In this document: positions 17,588 to 27,070 of the stretch, one piece after another
How positions within the stretch are numbered: the first letter of the stretch is position 1
Layout of the letters: the number at the start of each line of letters is the position of its first letter
NCBI RefSeq assembly: GCF_027213945.1
Contig: NZ_JAPWGW010000004.1
Location: 124,001-188,000, forward strand
Reading direction: 5' to 3'
Length of the DNA stretch: 64,000 nt
Source of the DNA: Henriciella marina
GTDB taxonomy: Bacteria > Pseudomonadota > Alphaproteobacteria > Caulobacterales > Hyphomonadaceae
Program-made: the position numbers and the translations under genes
The notes under the pieces: model-generated
Told to the model about the DNA's origin: nothing
Seen by the model: the letters and a program-made list of their open reading frames with translations, nothing else
Databases searched by the model: none

Positions 17588-19867
17588 TTAGTTGAATCCG
17601 GATTCAGACCGCGTTGGCTCATTACAGGTGGCGCAATGGGCCACACGTTCGTCGCCTGTCGCCATCAGGGTGAAGCTCGAACAGTTCGGGCACGGGTCGC
17701 CAAGATAGTCTTCTGCATCGTCGTCCTTGTCGAGTTCTGCAGTTGACGCGGCTTCATCGCGCTCTGCGCGCTTGCGCTCCAGAATGACGATATTGTCCGG
17801 AAGCTGGCCGCGGGAAAAGCCGCGTGAGATGAACTGTACGGCTTCATCTGGCAGGGGCTGTGGCCCTTCGCGGGTCCCGTCCTTCAAGCCACGGCCAAGC
17901 CCGTCATGGCTGACATCCTCGCCAAGCTCTGCAAGGTCGGCGCGTCCAAGGTAGGAGATGGCGAGCTCACGGAAGATATAATCGAGGATGGAGGTCGCCT
18001 TCGTGATGCGGTCATTGCCGGTCACTTCGCCGGCTGGCTCAAACCGGGTAAAGACGAAGGCATCGACATATTCGTCGAGAGGCACGCCATACTGCAGGCC
18101 GAGCGACACGGCGATTGCGAAATTGTTCATCAGCGAGCGGAAGGCGGCCCCTTCCTTGTGCATGTCGATAAAGATCTCACCGAGGGCGCCATCTGCAAAT
18201 TCGCCCGTGTGCAGGTAGACCTTATGGCCACCAACCGTGGATTTCTGGATATAGCCCTTACGCCGATCCGGCAGGCGTGTGCGGCGCGCAGGCTTTCCAG
18301 TTTCGTCGAAACTGTCGGCGCCAAGGCTCGCTTGCGTTATCGCCCGGTCCTCTTCAGCGTTTAGGTCCTCGGCGAGCTCCATGATGGCGTTCATCCTGTC
18401 AGATGCAGCCCCGTCTTCGCCACGGTCACGCACCCGAAGATAGAGCGCAATGTCGGCTTCCAGTGCCGCGGTGCGGTCGGCATGCTCGTCCCACGCGCTG
18501 GCATCAATGCAGACGAGTGCGCCGCTGGCCGCCAATGGCGCCGCAACGGCAAATTCGAACGCGCGGGGATCGGGAAGCGTAATGCCGTGCTTCGAGAGGA
18601 CTTCGCGCGCGATCTTTTCTGACGCGCCACTGACCGCCGCATCGGCCGCGGAAATTTCATCATCGGAGAAGCCGATCATGCGTAAGAGTGGGCGTCCATC
18701 TGTGTCGAAGCTTTCGGGCGCAAGCTTGAGGCGCGAAGCTATGACATCATCGCCAAGCACCCAGCGCGAGAAGGCGGCGCCCAGTGGCAGACCTTCCTTC
18801 AGCGCATTTCGCACGCGGATAACCGCTTCGCCGGAGAAACCGCGAGCCTTGAGCGCTTCACTATCGATGCCGTCCAGCCTGTCGAGATCGCAACCAGCAT
18901 CAAGCGCTTCGTGCAGCTCGTCTGCGGCCTCAGTTGAAAGCCGCAGCATGGCAGTGATCGCCGCTGGCAATGCGATCGCGCCGGCTTCTTCAGCCGCCTG
19001 CACAAGCGCGATTTCGCCTGACAGACCATCACTTGCGGGAACAAATTCCGTTTCGTCACTCGCGCGGAGCGGCATGGCTGCAAGGCTCAAGCCTTTGACA
19101 GGTTTAAAGTCATCCATGCTCGCGCCAAGCAGCTCTGCCGTATCATTCGACAGCGCCCAGCCGGACACGAGACAGGCCAGCGCCTCACAAAGAGCGCGGC
19201 CCTTAAGCGCAAACGAAGCTTCATCACTCGCTCCGAGAGCCAGTGCACCCGCCGCAACGCCGTGCAGAACGACCATGACGGTTTCGTTGGCGACCATGCC
19301 CGGTAGGGCTGAAAGTGTGTCGTGCAGAAGGCCCACTTCCAGTCCTTTGGCCGATACGAACGCAGAGACATCGAGGGCGCAGGCCGGTAAGTCGCCTGAA
19401 GGCATGGGGACTGGCCAGATGCTGAGGCTTATTCCTTCATCAAGCGCGTGGTCCGCCAGTGTCGGAACCTCAACGTATTGAGATGCCTCAAGACCAACCG
19501 GCATCTGCTCATCAGTAGACATTGCGCTTCGCCTCAGCCAGCGCTCCAGCCCCGGAAATCCGGCAGGGTGGGTGATTCCCGCTTCGATCATCTGTGCAGG
19601 AAGACCTCCATTCAGTGCTTCGGCCAGCTCTGCATTTTTTGGCGCGACGCCGAGTTGTTCAACAAGGTCCGCCAGGCCCAGTCGCGTTTCCTTCTCCAGC
19701 CGCTCACTCGTACGGGCGTCCATTGCCTCACGGAGGGCAGTTGTGCCGTCTGCGGCAAAACGCCGTTGCGGTAGCAGAACGAGCGTGTCCAGGGGCAGGA
19801 TCGGACTTACACGCCCTGACTGCATTGCATCACGGAACACCTTGTCTGCATGCTGCTGTCGGCTCAT
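17588..19867 (-). CDS. TSCPD-domain protein, NrdJ-like paralogue without catalytic core
   Basis: 759 residues. From about residue 580 the protein closely follows the C-terminus of class II (B12-dependent) ribonucleotide reductase Nrd[55 protein letters not shown], and a final zinc ribbon C-x2-C...C-x2-C (CPNCSSF...CATCNE). The middle ([35 protein letters not shown]) also resembles NrdJ linker segments, but the active-site cysteine loop and substrate-binding motifs are absent and the first 300 residues are unrecognised. Probably a non-catalytic paralogue; role unknown. Divergent from NDUFA12 across 166 bases. Confidence 0.75.
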   Translation of the reverse strand: MSRQQHADKVFRDAMQSGRVSPILPLDTLVLLPQRRFAADGTTALREAMDARTSERLEKETRLGLADLVEQLGVAPKNAELAEALNGGLPAQMIEAGITHPAGFPGLERWLRRSAMSTDEQMPVGLEASQYVEVPTLADHALDEGISLSIWPVPMPSGDLPACALDVSAFVSAKGLEVGLLHDTLSALPGMVANETVMVVLHGVAAGALALGASDEASFALKGRALCEALACLVSGWALSNDTAELLGASMDDFKPVKGLSLAAMPLRASDETEFVPASDGLSGEIALVQAAEEAGAIALPAAITAMLRLSTEAADELHEALDAGCDLDRLDGIDSEALKARGFSGEAVIRVRNALKEGLPLGAAFSRWVLGDDVIASRLKLAPESFDTDGRPLLRMIGFSDDEISAADAAVSGASEKIAREVLSKHGITLPDPRAFEFAVAAPLAASGALVCIDASAWDEHADRTAALEADIALYLRVRDRGEDGAASDRMNAIMELAEDLNAEEDRAITQASLGADSFDETGKPARRTRLPDRRKGYIQKSTVGGHKVYLHTGEFADGALGEIFIDMHKEGAAFRSLMNNFAIAVSLGLQYGVPLDEYVDAFVFTRFEPAGEVTGNDRITKATSILDYIFRELAISYLGRADLAELGEDVSHDGLGRGLKDGTREGPQPLPDEAVQFISRGFSRGQLPDNIVILERKRAERDEAASTAELDKDDDAEDYLGDPCPNCSSFTLMATGDERVAHCATCNEPTRSESGFN

Positions 19868-20033
19868 ATCGTCTTTCTCTCGCGTCGGGTTCGGCCGGTC
19901 GTCTTCATGCCCTGACGGGTGATGCAGAAGGCTTGACGGCCCGTTACATATATTGTGAGCCGATCCATAACTGGATTCGCCGCAGGACCTGCTCCATATT
20001 CCAGATTGCGCACAGAAGTTTCAGGATCGCGAC

Positions 20034-20423
20034 ATGCTCAAACTCTTCACCTGGTGGAATGGCGTCACGCTTGGCGGCCTGTTCGACATCAAACGCCGCA
20101 GCAACTATGTCGGCACCGATGATTATGGCAACACGTACTACGAAGACCGCAAGGTTTCTATCGAACGCCGCAATCGCCGCTACGTGGTTTACAAAGGGCT
20201 TGCGGAGCCCTCAAAAGTGCCTGCCGATTGGCATGGATGGCTGCACCACACGCTGGATGAGCCGCCGACGCAAAAGCCGCTTGATCGCCGCAGCTGGGAA
20301 AGAGATCACAAACCAAACATGACGGGCACCCTGTTCGCCTACCGTCCGAAGGGCGCACTCAGCGAGGGCGGAAACCGCCGCAAGGCTGATGCCGACTATG
20401 AGGCCTGGACCCCAGATGCGTGA
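20034..20423 (+). CDS. NDUFA12-family NADH:ubiquinone oxidoreductase subunit
   Basis: 129 residues matching the alphaproteobacterial homologue of the mitochondrial complex I accessory subunit NDUFA12/B17.2: YVGTDDYGNTYYED, RRYVVYKG, VPADWHGWLHH and the Pro-rich segment with YRPKGAL. It associates with the peripheral arm of complex I on the cytoplasmic side. The ATG at 20034 is chosen; longer readings in other frames are shadows. mlaD starts inside its last codons (8-base overlap), so it heads an NDUFA12-mlaD-DUF2155 operon. Confidence 0.92.
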   Translation: MLKLFTWWNGVTLGGLFDIKRRSNYVGTDDYGNTYYEDRKVSIERRNRRYVVYKGLAEPSKVPADWHGWLHHTLDEPPTQKPLDRRSWERDHKPNMTGTLFAYRPKGALSEGGNRRKADADYEAWTPDA

Positions 20424-21048
20424 ATCCGCTCTCGAAACAATCATTGGCGCCGCCGTTCTGGGTGTCGCCGCTGTTTTCATGTGGTTTGCCATTGGTAATG
20501 GCACAGACCGGGCGGAGGCCTCATCCGGTACTGTAGAACTCGGTGCACGCTTCAACAGCGCCAAAGGCATCAATGTCGGCACCGAAGTCAGCATGGCTGG
20601 CGTGAAAGTCGGCACGGTGCGCAATATCCGGTTGAATACAGAGCGCGCAGAAGCGTTGGTGACTCTGGCGATTTCGCGTGACCTTGTCCCGCTCGATGAT
20701 GGCACGACCGCTCGAATACAGTCAGAGGGACTTCTGGGCGGAAGCTACATCAACCTCGAGCCAGCATCCGGTTTTGGCCAGATCGAACCATGCCCACAAG
20801 GCGAGGAGCTTTTCGGCGAGAGCGGTTGCGGCGAAATCCTGTACACTCAGGGCAGCGTCGACCTTCTGACGCTCATGGCTTCATTCGCGAGCGGCAGCGG
20901 AGACGATGATAGCTCCTCGCCGGCATCCGGATCTTACGATGACCCGATGGGCTCGCCTGCAGATGATGGCGATGTGAACACAGAATCTCCCCAATCGAAT
21001 TGTTCGGTCAGCGACACCGAAGATGAACCGGCAGGAGAAACAGAGTGA
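20416..21048 (+). CDS. mlaD: MlaD-like MCE-domain lipid transport protein
   Basis: Substrate-binding component of the Mla phospholipid transport system, anchored in the inner membrane and facing the periplasm. The ATG at 20416 (MRESALETIIGAAVLG) overlaps the NDUFA12 end; a TM helix spans about residues 7-27. The MCE domain follows (FNSAKGINVGTEVSMAGVKVG, LVPLDDGTTARIQSEGLLGG, YINLEPASG). The C-terminus is an acidic, Ser/Asp-rich low-complexity tail (about residues 165-210), probably disordered. The MlaE/MlaF partners are not in this window. Confidence 0.88.
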   Translation: MRESALETIIGAAVLGVAAVFMWFAIGNGTDRAEASSGTVELGARFNSAKGINVGTEVSMAGVKVGTVRNIRLNTERAEALVTLAISRDLVPLDDGTTARIQSEGLLGGSYINLEPASGFGQIEPCPQGEELFGESGCGEILYTQGSVDLLTLMASFASGSGDDDSSSPASGSYDDPMGSPADDGDVNTESPQSNCSVSDTEDEPAGETE

Positions 21049-21650
21049 AGCGCCTTTTCTGCACCGCAGCCATGGCCGCGCTGACCCTGAGCGGGGCTGC
21101 AGCGCAGGAAGGTTCGAATCTTGACGAAGGCGCCGCCGATGCTCGTGCGGCTGAGGATGGCGCGCTTGAGGAAGAAGAGCAGGCGAGCAGCTCTCCGACC
21201 TACTCGCAGGAGCAGATGGCGACGCTGCGGGCACTCGACAAGATCACTGGCCGGTCTGTTGACTTTGAAATTGAGGTCGGGGAACCGATTGTCTTCGGCG
21301 TCCTCGAGATTGATCTGAAGGTCTGTTTCCAGACCCCCCCGGAAGAACCGCCAGAGAGCGCTGCCTTTCTACAGATTATGGAAGCAGACTACGTTGAGAC
21401 AAATACGCTGACAGAGCCGCGCCTCGCCTCTGAAGTGCGGGCGGAAATGCGCGCTACCGGGGCACCTGACGAGTCCCCGTCTGTGACAGAAAGCGAAGAT
21501 GAACCCGCTGGACCGCTATTTTCAGGCTGGATGTTCGCGTCGACGCCGGGCCTCAGCGCACTCGAACACCCTGTCTATGATGTGTGGGTAATCAGGTGCA
21601 GGCAGCCTTCGCCCGATAGCCTGTCCTCGCCGGTCGTTCCTGACGAATAG
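21045..21650 (+). CDS. DUF2155 domain protein, exported
   Basis: 201 residues: signal peptide (about 1-20, ending GAAAQ), a Glu/Ala-rich linker, then the DUF2155 domain with its hallmarks: TLRALDKITGRS, EIEVGEPIVFGVLEIDLKVC, and the ending FSGWMFAS...LEHPVYDVWVIRC. Two conserved cysteines (the VCF and IRC positions) could form a disulfide. Function unknown; genes of this family sit with NDUFA12 and mlaD in many alphaproteobacteria. ATGA overlap with mlaD. Its last 76 bases overlap the convergent aat gene. Confidence 0.85.
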   Translation: MKRLFCTAAMAALTLSGAAAQEGSNLDEGAADARAAEDGALEEEEQASSSPTYSQEQMATLRALDKITGRSVDFEIEVGEPIVFGVLEIDLKVCFQTPPEEPPESAAFLQIMEADYVETNTLTEPRLASEVRAEMRATGAPDESPSVTESEDEPAGPLFSGWMFASTPGLSALEHPVYDVWVIRCRQPSPDSLSSPVVPDE

Positions 21651-22243
21651 AAGTCGCCTTCCTGCGATAGCGCCGCTTCAAGGCGCTTCATGAACTCTGC
21701 CTTCTTCATTTCGAGCAGGCCGAATTGCTCAAGGTGTGGGTTGTGAAACTGGGCATCCAGCAGCTCGTAGCCACCAGCGATCAGCCGAGCGACGAGGTGG
21801 ACCAGCGCGATCTTTGATGCGTCGGTTGCGCGGGAGAACATGCTCTCGCCGAAAAACGCGGCGCCGAGCGATACGCCATAAAGCCCTCCGACCAGGTCAC
21901 TTTCACCATTCCAGCACTCGATCGAATGGGCATAACCGCGTTTGTGCAGCGAACTGTAAAGGTTCTGGATGGGGACATTGATCCAGGTGGTTGGCCGATC
22001 AGACGTATCTTCAGCGCAGCCTTCCATGACCCGGCTGAAGGCTTGGTCGACTGTTACGCGGTAAGGATCCTTGCGAACCGTCTTTCGCAGTCGCCTTGGT
22101 ACATGAAATCCCTTGAGCGGCAGGACGCCCCTGATCTCCGGAGAGATCAGGAACAGATTCATATCCTCGCGCGAATCGGCCATGGGAAAAACGCCCTGCC
22201 GATAGCAGTCGAGCAGCATGTCCGCATCGAATCGGTCTGACAT
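21575..22243 (-). CDS. aat: Leucyl/phenylalanyl-tRNA--protein transferase
   Basis: Adds Leu or Phe to N-terminal Arg/Lys of proteins, marking them for ClpAP through ClpS. 222 residues. Family motifs: YRQGVFPMADS, TWINVPIQNLYSSLHKRGYAHSIE (written in two parts here: TWINVPIQNLY and LHKRGYAHSIE), LVGGLYGVSLGAAFFGESMF, and DASKIALVHL. The motif usually written D-Q-x-x-T-x-H-L appears as DAQFHNPHL. It is 24 bases downstream of accC, last in the aroQ-accB-accC-aat run. Its 3' end overlaps DUF2155. Confidence 0.95.
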   Translation of the reverse strand: MSDRFDADMLLDCYRQGVFPMADSREDMNLFLISPEIRGVLPLKGFHVPRRLRKTVRKDPYRVTVDQAFSRVMEGCAEDTSDRPTTWINVPIQNLYSSLHKRGYAHSIECWNGESDLVGGLYGVSLGAAFFGESMFSRATDASKIALVHLVARLIAGGYELLDAQFHNPHLEQFGLLEMKKAEFMKRLEAALSQEGDFYSSGTTGEDRLSGEGCLHLITHTS

Positions 22244-22267
22244 ATATCCAGCGTTCTCTGGAGCCGC

Positions 22268-23608
22268 CTATTTGGCTGCGAGGAAGCGCTCCAGCCAGTG
22301 AATATCGTAATTGCCGTCCACAACGTCCTGAGCCTCTACGAGACGCTGATGCAGCGGCAGAGTCGTATGAACGCCGCCGACCACCATCTCATCGAGAGCG
22401 CGGCGAAGGCGCATGATGCATTCGTTCCGCGTGCGGCCATGAACGATCAACTTGCCGATCAGGCTGTCATAATTCGGCGGGATCTTGTAACCAGCATAAG
22501 CAGCGCTATCGAGCCGCACATCCGGCCCACCCGGCGCATGGAAGTCGGTGATTGTTCCAGGTGACGGCGCGAACGTTTCGGGGTGCTCAGCGTTGATTCT
22601 GCACTCGATAGCATGGCCAACCAGCAGGACATCTTCCTGTGTAAAGGAAAGCTTCTTGCCGTCCGCGATGCGGATCTGTTCGCGCACAAGGTCGATGCCA
22701 GTGATCATCTCTGTCACCGGATGCTCCACCTGCAGACGGGTGTTCATCTCGATGAAGTAGAAGTTGCCATCCTCATAGAGGAATTCCATCGTGCCTGCGC
22801 CGAGATAGCCGAGCTTCTCGACAGCGCGGGCTACGATGTTGCCGATTTCTTCGCGCTGGGCCTGATTGAGGGCAGGGGATGGCGCTTCCTCGAACACTTT
22901 CTGGTGACGGCGCTGCAGCGAGCAGTCGCGCTCCCAGAGGTGGGCGACATTGCCATGGCTGTCTGCGATCACCTGAATCTCGATATGGCGCGGTGTGCCG
23001 AGATATTTTTCGAGATAGACAGCGTCATCGCCAAAAGCAGAGCGCGCCTCGGTCTTTGCAGCGCGGATGGCGCTTTCAAGTTCTTTTTCAGTCTTGGCAA
23101 CACGCATGCCGCGGCCACCACCGCCTGCCGCGGCCTTGATGAGGACCGGATAGCCAATCTTCTTGGCGATCTTTTTTGCGTCACCAATGCTGTTCACGCC
23201 GCCATCGGAGCCCGGCACGACGGGCACGCCGGCATCGATCATCGCCTGCTTGGCGGCGATCTTGTCGCCCATTGTACGGATGTGCTGCGCTTTTGGTCCG
23301 ATGAACTTCAGCCCGTGAGCTTCGACCATCTCGGCGAACTGGGCGTTCTCCGAGAGAAAACCATAACCGGGATGGATGGCGTCGGCATTCGTGATCTCTG
23401 CGGCGGCGAGAATGCGTGACTTCTTCAGATAGCTTTCGGAAGACGGCGCCGGGCCTATGCAGACGCTCTCGTCGGCGAGACGGACTGCCATTGCATCCCG
23501 GTCTGCTTCCGAGTGCACCACAACAGTGGCGATGCCCATTTCCTTACAGGCCCGGTGAATGCGCAGGGCGATTTCGCCCCGGTTGGCGATAAGGACTTTC
23601 TCGATCAT
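22268..23608 (-). CDS. accC: Biotin carboxylase subunit of acetyl-CoA carboxylase
   Basis: ATP-dependent carboxylation of biotin on AccB, first half-reaction of malonyl-CoA synthesis. 446 residues, standard length. Motifs: [11 protein letters not shown] at the start, [11 protein letters not shown], the glycine-rich ATP lid [21 protein letters not shown], the YLEKYL and [12 protein letters not shown] segments, and [14 protein letters not shown] with the catalytic Arg/Glu. It starts 10 bases after the accB stop. Confidence 0.98.
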   Translation of the reverse strand: MIEKVLIANRGEIALRIHRACKEMGIATVVVHSEADRDAMAVRLADESVCIGPAPSSESYLKKSRILAAAEITNADAIHPGYGFLSENAQFAEMVEAHGLKFIGPKAQHIRTMGDKIAAKQAMIDAGVPVVPGSDGGVNSIGDAKKIAKKIGYPVLIKAAAGGGGRGMRVAKTEKELESAIRAAKTEARSAFGDDAVYLEKYLGTPRHIEIQVIADSHGNVAHLWERDCSLQRRHQKVFEEAPSPALNQAQREEIGNIVARAVEKLGYLGAGTMEFLYEDGNFYFIEMNTRLQVEHPVTEMITGIDLVREQIRIADGKKLSFTQEDVLLVGHAIECRINAEHPETFAPSPGTITDFHAPGGPDVRLDSAAYAGYKIPPNYDSLIGKLIVHGRTRNECIMRLRRALDEMVVGGVHTTLPLHQRLVEAQDVVDGNYDIHWLERFLAAK

Positions 23609-23618
23609 GCCGCTTGCC

Positions 23619-24089
23619 TCACTCGATGACGATCAGCGGTTCGCCGAACTCCACAGGCTGGGCGTCCTGCACGATAATTTCCTTCACGGTGCCGGCCTGC
23701 GGTGCCTCGACGGGGTTAAACGTCTTCATGGCCTCGACAAGCATCAGCGTGTCGCCCTTCTTCACCTTGTCGCCGACCTGGATGAAGGCTTTCGAGCCAG
23801 GCTCTGGCGACAGGTAGACGGTTCCGACCATTGGGCTGGTGACGGCATTTGCAGAAACTGGGGCAGCGGCCGGAGCCGGCGCTGCAGCTGCAGGCGATGC
23901 TGGTGCCGCGGCGGGGGCAGGCGCTGCTGCATACTGGACGGGTGCCGGAGCCTGCATCGGGCTTGCCTTGCTGACCCGAATACGAAGGCCGTCGTGCTCG
24001 ACTTCAACCTCGCCAAGGTCTGCATCCCGGAGGATGGCGGCGAGTTCCCGGACCAGGCCGGTGTCGAGGCTGTTCTTTGCGGTGCTCAT
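23619..24089 (-). CDS. accB: Biotin carboxyl carrier protein of acetyl-CoA carboxylase
   Basis: 156 residues: N-terminal helical segment, an Ala/Pro-rich flexible linker (about 50-85), and a C-terminal biotinyl domain with the biotinylation site EAMK in [12 protein letters not shown]. The ATG at 24089 (MSTAKNSL) follows a GAGGAC ribosome site placed 14 bases after the aroQ stop; an earlier ATG at 24107 would overlap aroQ and is less likely. Co-transcribed with accC. Confidence 0.96.
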   Translation of the reverse strand: MSTAKNSLDTGLVRELAAILRDADLGEVEVEHDGLRIRVSKASPMQAPAPVQYAAAPAPAAAPASPAAAAPAPAAAPVSANAVTSPMVGTVYLSPEPGSKAFIQVGDKVKKGDTLMLVEAMKTFNPVEAPQAGTVKEIIVQDAQPVEFGEPLIVIE

Positions 24090-24103
24090 CAGATTTTGTG
24101 TCC

Positions 24104-24535
24104 TCAAGCTTTCATTCTTATCGCAGCTTCGAGTGCGACTTCATAACCATGCGGACCAAGCCCTGCAATCGAAGCCACGGCTGCGGAAGCCACATAATTT
24201 GTCTGGCGAAACGCTTCACGCGCCGCCGGGTTTGACAGGTGAACCTCAATCAGAGGAGCGGTGCAAGCGCGCAAGGCATCATGCAGCGCGACAGAGGTAT
24301 GTGTATATGCGCCTGCATTCAGGATCAGGCAGCTTGCTTCGCGAGACGCCTCCTGCACCCAGTCGACCAGCTGACCTTCGCTATTTGTCTGGCGGAACTC
24401 CAGCACGTGATCGCCCGCTTTCTGGCGAAGACGTGATTCGATGTCTGCGAGCGTGTCGTACCCGTAGATTTCCGGTTCACGTGTGCCCAGAAGGTTGAGA
24501 TTCGGTCCGTTAAGGACATAAATCGGCTTGGTCAT
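24104..24535 (-). CDS. aroQ: 3-dehydroquinate dehydratase, type II
   Basis: Third step of the shikimate pathway. At 143 residues it is a typical dodecameric type II enzyme. Motifs: [20 protein letters not shown] with the catalytic Tyr/Arg loop, [29 protein letters not shown] and [13 protein letters not shown]. The start at 24535 (MTKPIY) is the conserved one; an upstream ATG (24565) adds ten unconserved residues. It heads aroQ-accB-accC-aat and is divergent from thiS. Confidence 0.96.
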   Translation of the reverse strand: MTKPIYVLNGPNLNLLGTREPEIYGYDTLADIESRLRQKAGDHVLEFRQTNSEGQLVDWVQEASREASCLILNAGAYTHTSVALHDALRACTAPLIEVHLSNPAAREAFRQTNYVASAAVASIAGLGPHGYEVALEAAIRMKA

Positions 24536-24598
24536 GGCTTCCGTTTGCGCGCGTTTCCCGCGCATGGCAAGCCATTGAACCTAAGAGGAGAGCGCCAG

Positions 24599-24799
24599 AT
24601 GAAAGTGTTCGTGAACGGCGATGAATTTGAGATTGCGGATGGCGCAAGTCTCTCGCACCTCGTTGCGAAGCTGACCGATGATCCACGCGGCGTTGCAATC
24701 GAGCGCAATCGGGAAATCGTCCCGAAGTCATTGCATGATCAGACGGTGCTTCAGCCCGGTGACCGGCTCGAAGTTGTTCAATTTGTCGGCGGCGGCTGA
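24599..24799 (+). CDS. thiS: Sulfur carrier protein ThiS
   Basis: 66-residue ubiquitin-fold sulfur carrier for thiazole synthesis. It ends FVGGG, with the C-terminal Gly-Gly that is adenylated and thiocarboxylated. [12 protein letters not shown] and [16 protein letters not shown] are typical. The ATG at 24599 follows AAGAGGAG; the in-frame ATG at 24545 adds unconserved sequence. thiG lies 640 bases downstream, with an unrelated SRPBCC gene between. No TPP riboswitch is recognisable in the short leader. Confidence 0.93.
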   Translation: MKVFVNGDEFEIADGASLSHLVAKLTDDPRGVAIERNREIVPKSLHDQTVLQPGDRLEVVQFVGGG

Positions 24800-24874
24800 C
24801 CTTCCCCAAGGGCCTGCCTTTTAGCTGCCCAAGAGCGGTGCTAGGCCCCAACACTGACAGTCAAGGAGCGCGCG

Positions 24875-25372
24875 ATGGCGAAGAAACTGAAGAAGCATGA
24901 GGAAGTCGGTGAAGAGTTCATCGCAGACGCATCCAAGACCAAACTCGTAAGGCATGAGTTTCCATTCCCTCGTGAGGTCGTCTGGAAGGCGCTGCTTGAT
25001 GGCGATACCTGGACCAAGTGGCTGCCGATTACAAAAGTCGAGTGGACTTCGCCCGAACCATTCGCCGTTGGCACGACACGCACGGTCTGGATTGGTGAGC
25101 AGGCCGTCGAAGAGGTCTTCTTCGCTTGGGAAGACAATAAACGCATGGCGTTCCGCTTCGATAAATCAACGCTTCCTCTGAAAGCGTGCGTCGAGGACTA
25201 TCAACTGGTGAATACGCCGGGCGGTTGTCGTCTGGACTGGCGCTTCCGGGCCAGGGCACCCCTCATTCTCGGGCCTCTCATCTCGGGCCAGATGTCGTCA
25301 GGTATCAAGAAGGGGCTGCCACATCTCGAAGCCTTTATTCGCGATAATCCGGCGAAGTTTGGCCTTTCCTGA
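24875..25372 (+). CDS. SRPBCC-family (START-like) protein
   Basis: 165 residues; a hydrophobic-pocket helix-grip fold is suggested by FPFPREVVWKALLDGDTWTKWLP, the standard opening of SRPBCC proteins, later strands (FEWEDNKRMAFRF-like pattern, DWRFRARAP) and a long C-terminal helix (SSGIKKGLPHLEAFIRD). The N-terminal 20 residues are Lys/Glu rich. Ligand unknown. It lies between thiS and thiG on the same strand; that placement is the only hint of function. ATG 24875, with AAGGAG 8 bases before. Confidence 0.7.
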   Translation: MAKKLKKHEEVGEEFIADASKTKLVRHEFPFPREVVWKALLDGDTWTKWLPITKVEWTSPEPFAVGTTRTVWIGEQAVEEVFFAWEDNKRMAFRFDKSTLPLKACVEDYQLVNTPGGCRLDWRFRARAPLILGPLISGQMSSGIKKGLPHLEAFIRDNPAKFGLS

Positions 25373-25438
25373 GCTGCATACCAGTTCTGACATCCGTCCC
25401 CCTAGCTTTGGGCCTGCTTGTCACATACCTAGCTCACC

Positions 25439-26212
25439 ATGACAGACGATACGCTCAAGATCGCCGGGCGCGAATTCCAGTCGCGCCTCATCATCGGCAC
25501 CGGCAAGTACAAGTCCTACGCCCAGAACGCTGAAGCTGCTGAGGCAGCTGGCGCGGAGATGGTCACGGTCGCCCTAAGGCGCGTGAACCTGTCCAATAAA
25601 GATGAGGACCGGCTACAGGACCATGTCTCGCCGGACAAGTACACCTATCTTCCGAACACGGCGGGTTGCTTTACGGCCGACGACGCCGTTCGCACGCTTC
25701 GCCTGGCGCGCGAAGCAGGCGGTTGGGATCTCGTGAAGCTTGAAGTGCTTTCGGACCAGAAGACGCTTTATCCTGATATGGAAGAAACGCTGAGCGCGGC
25801 AAGGGCCCTGATCGCTGATGGCTTCCAGGTCATGGTTTATTGCTCTGATGACCCGGTCTATGCCCGCAAGCTGGAAGAGGCGGGTTGCTGCGCAATCATG
25901 CCGCTCGGCTCTCTAATCGGCTCGGGCCTCGGTATCCAGAACCCGCTCAATATCCGGCTCATCGTTGAGCAGGCGCGCGTGCCGGTGATCGTCGATGCAG
26001 GGGTCGGCACCGCGTCGGATGCGGCGATGGCAATGGAGCTTGGTTGCGACGGCGTCCTGATGAACACCGCCATCGCAGAGGCCAAGGATCCAGTCCGCAT
26101 GGCGCGCGCCATGAAGCATGCCGTTATTGCTGGCCGCGAAGCTTATCTGGCGGGTCGGATGGGCCGTAAGCGCTACGCTGACCCATCCTCGCCACTTGCG
26201 GGTCTGATCTAG
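25439..26212 (+). CDS. thiG: Thiazole synthase
   Basis: Forms the thiazole phosphate of thiamine from DXP, dehydroglycine and ThiS thiocarboxylate. 257 residues of TIM barrel. Seen: [42 protein letters not shown], the Schiff-base lysine in LVKLEVLSD, and [15 protein letters not shown] with [12 protein letters not shown]. dsbA-like converges on it with 1 base between stops. With thiS here and thiO 6 kb away this supplies the oxidative thiazole branch; thiC, thiE and thiD are not in the window. Confidence 0.96.
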   Translation: MTDDTLKIAGREFQSRLIIGTGKYKSYAQNAEAAEAAGAEMVTVALRRVNLSNKDEDRLQDHVSPDKYTYLPNTAGCFTADDAVRTLRLAREAGGWDLVKLEVLSDQKTLYPDMEETLSAARALIADGFQVMVYCSDDPVYARKLEEAGCCAIMPLGSLIGSGLGIQNPLNIRLIVEQARVPVIVDAGVGTASDAAMAMELGCDGVLMNTAIAEAKDPVRMARAMKHAVIAGREAYLAGRMGRKRYADPSSPLAGLI

Positions 26213-26213
26213 C

Positions 26214-26963
26214 CTAGCTTTCGCGCGCGACCGCGGCGTCCAGCATTTGCGTCACCGCAGACCGGTTCGCACCGGAAACGAGCTGGTCGCCGACAAGGAA
26301 TGCCGGTGTGCCGTCGATACCCACGCGGCGGGCTAGCATCTTGTTGTCTGCAACGACCTTCTGAAGGCGCACTGAGCCCATGTCGGCACGCATGCGAGCG
26401 ACATCGACACCTGCGCGCTCTGCAGCAGCATCGATCTCATCCGGCGTGAAACCGCTGGAATTGTCGAGTTCCATGAGCTCACGGTGCATTTCGGCGTACA
26501 GACCCTGTTCACCCGCTGCGAGCGCTGCGAGGGCGGCTTTTTCGCTCTCCGGAGAAAGAATTGGAAACTCCTTGAAAATCACACGGACCTTACCGTCATA
26601 GGCCTCAGGGATGTTCATCGTCCACTCCATGGAGCGCTTGCAGTAACCGCAGCGATAATCGAAAAACTCAACCATCGTTACTGGCGCATCATCCGGACCA
26701 ACCGAATAGTCGGCCTCGCTCTCGTAAAGCTCTGCCGTGGCGGACGCGATCGCCTGACGTGAGGATTCGGCCTCCTGTGCGTCGGCGCGCTGCTGCAATT
26801 TGATGATCGCCTGCTCAATGATCTCCGGATTTTCCAGAATGTAGTCGCGCACGATCTCCTCAATCTCCTCGCGATTTTGAGGTGCGCTACTGTCCTGCTG
26901 TGCACAGGCAGGCGTGAAGGCAAGGAGGGAGAATGCGGCCAGCGGGGCCAGTTTGAGGGTCAT
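26214..26963 (-). CDS. DsbA/Com1-like periplasmic thiol oxidoreductase
   Basis: 249 residues: signal peptide (about 1-21, ending PACA-Q), an N-terminal helical extension rich in Glu/Gln (about 30-75), then a DsbA-type thioredoxin domain with C105-G-Y-C108 (DYRCGYCKR) and cis-proline loop GTPAFLV. The N-terminal extension resembles BdbD/Com1 proteins with an oligomerising helix. It likely oxidises or isomerises disulfides in the periplasm. Convergent with thiG; the M48 protease gene lies upstream on the same strand across 107 bases. Confidence 0.9.
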   Translation of the reverse strand: MTLKLAPLAAFSLLAFTPACAQQDSSAPQNREEIEEIVRDYILENPEIIEQAIIKLQQRADAQEAESSRQAIASATAELYESEADYSVGPDDAPVTMVEFFDYRCGYCKRSMEWTMNIPEAYDGKVRVIFKEFPILSPESEKAALAALAAGEQGLYAEMHRELMELDNSSGFTPDEIDAAAERAGVDVARMRADMGSVRLQKVVADNKMLARRVGIDGTPAFLVGDQLVSGANRSAVTQMLDAAVARES

Positions 26964-27070
26964 GTCTCGTCCTGTATCAATACTGTTCAGTGCGTTTCGT
27001 TATCTGCATTTCATTGAGTTTGTCTCAACACGTGAGCAGGCAAGGAACTGACAATCGCGTGATCTTCGAT

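Noticed and set aside
18450-19481. 343-codon Ser/Ala-rich frame opposite the TSCPD gene
   Set aside because: Low-complexity composition typical of an antisense frame in GC-rich DNA.
24536-24598. TPP riboswitch before thiS
   Set aside because: The gap is too short and lacks the conserved CUGAGA element.
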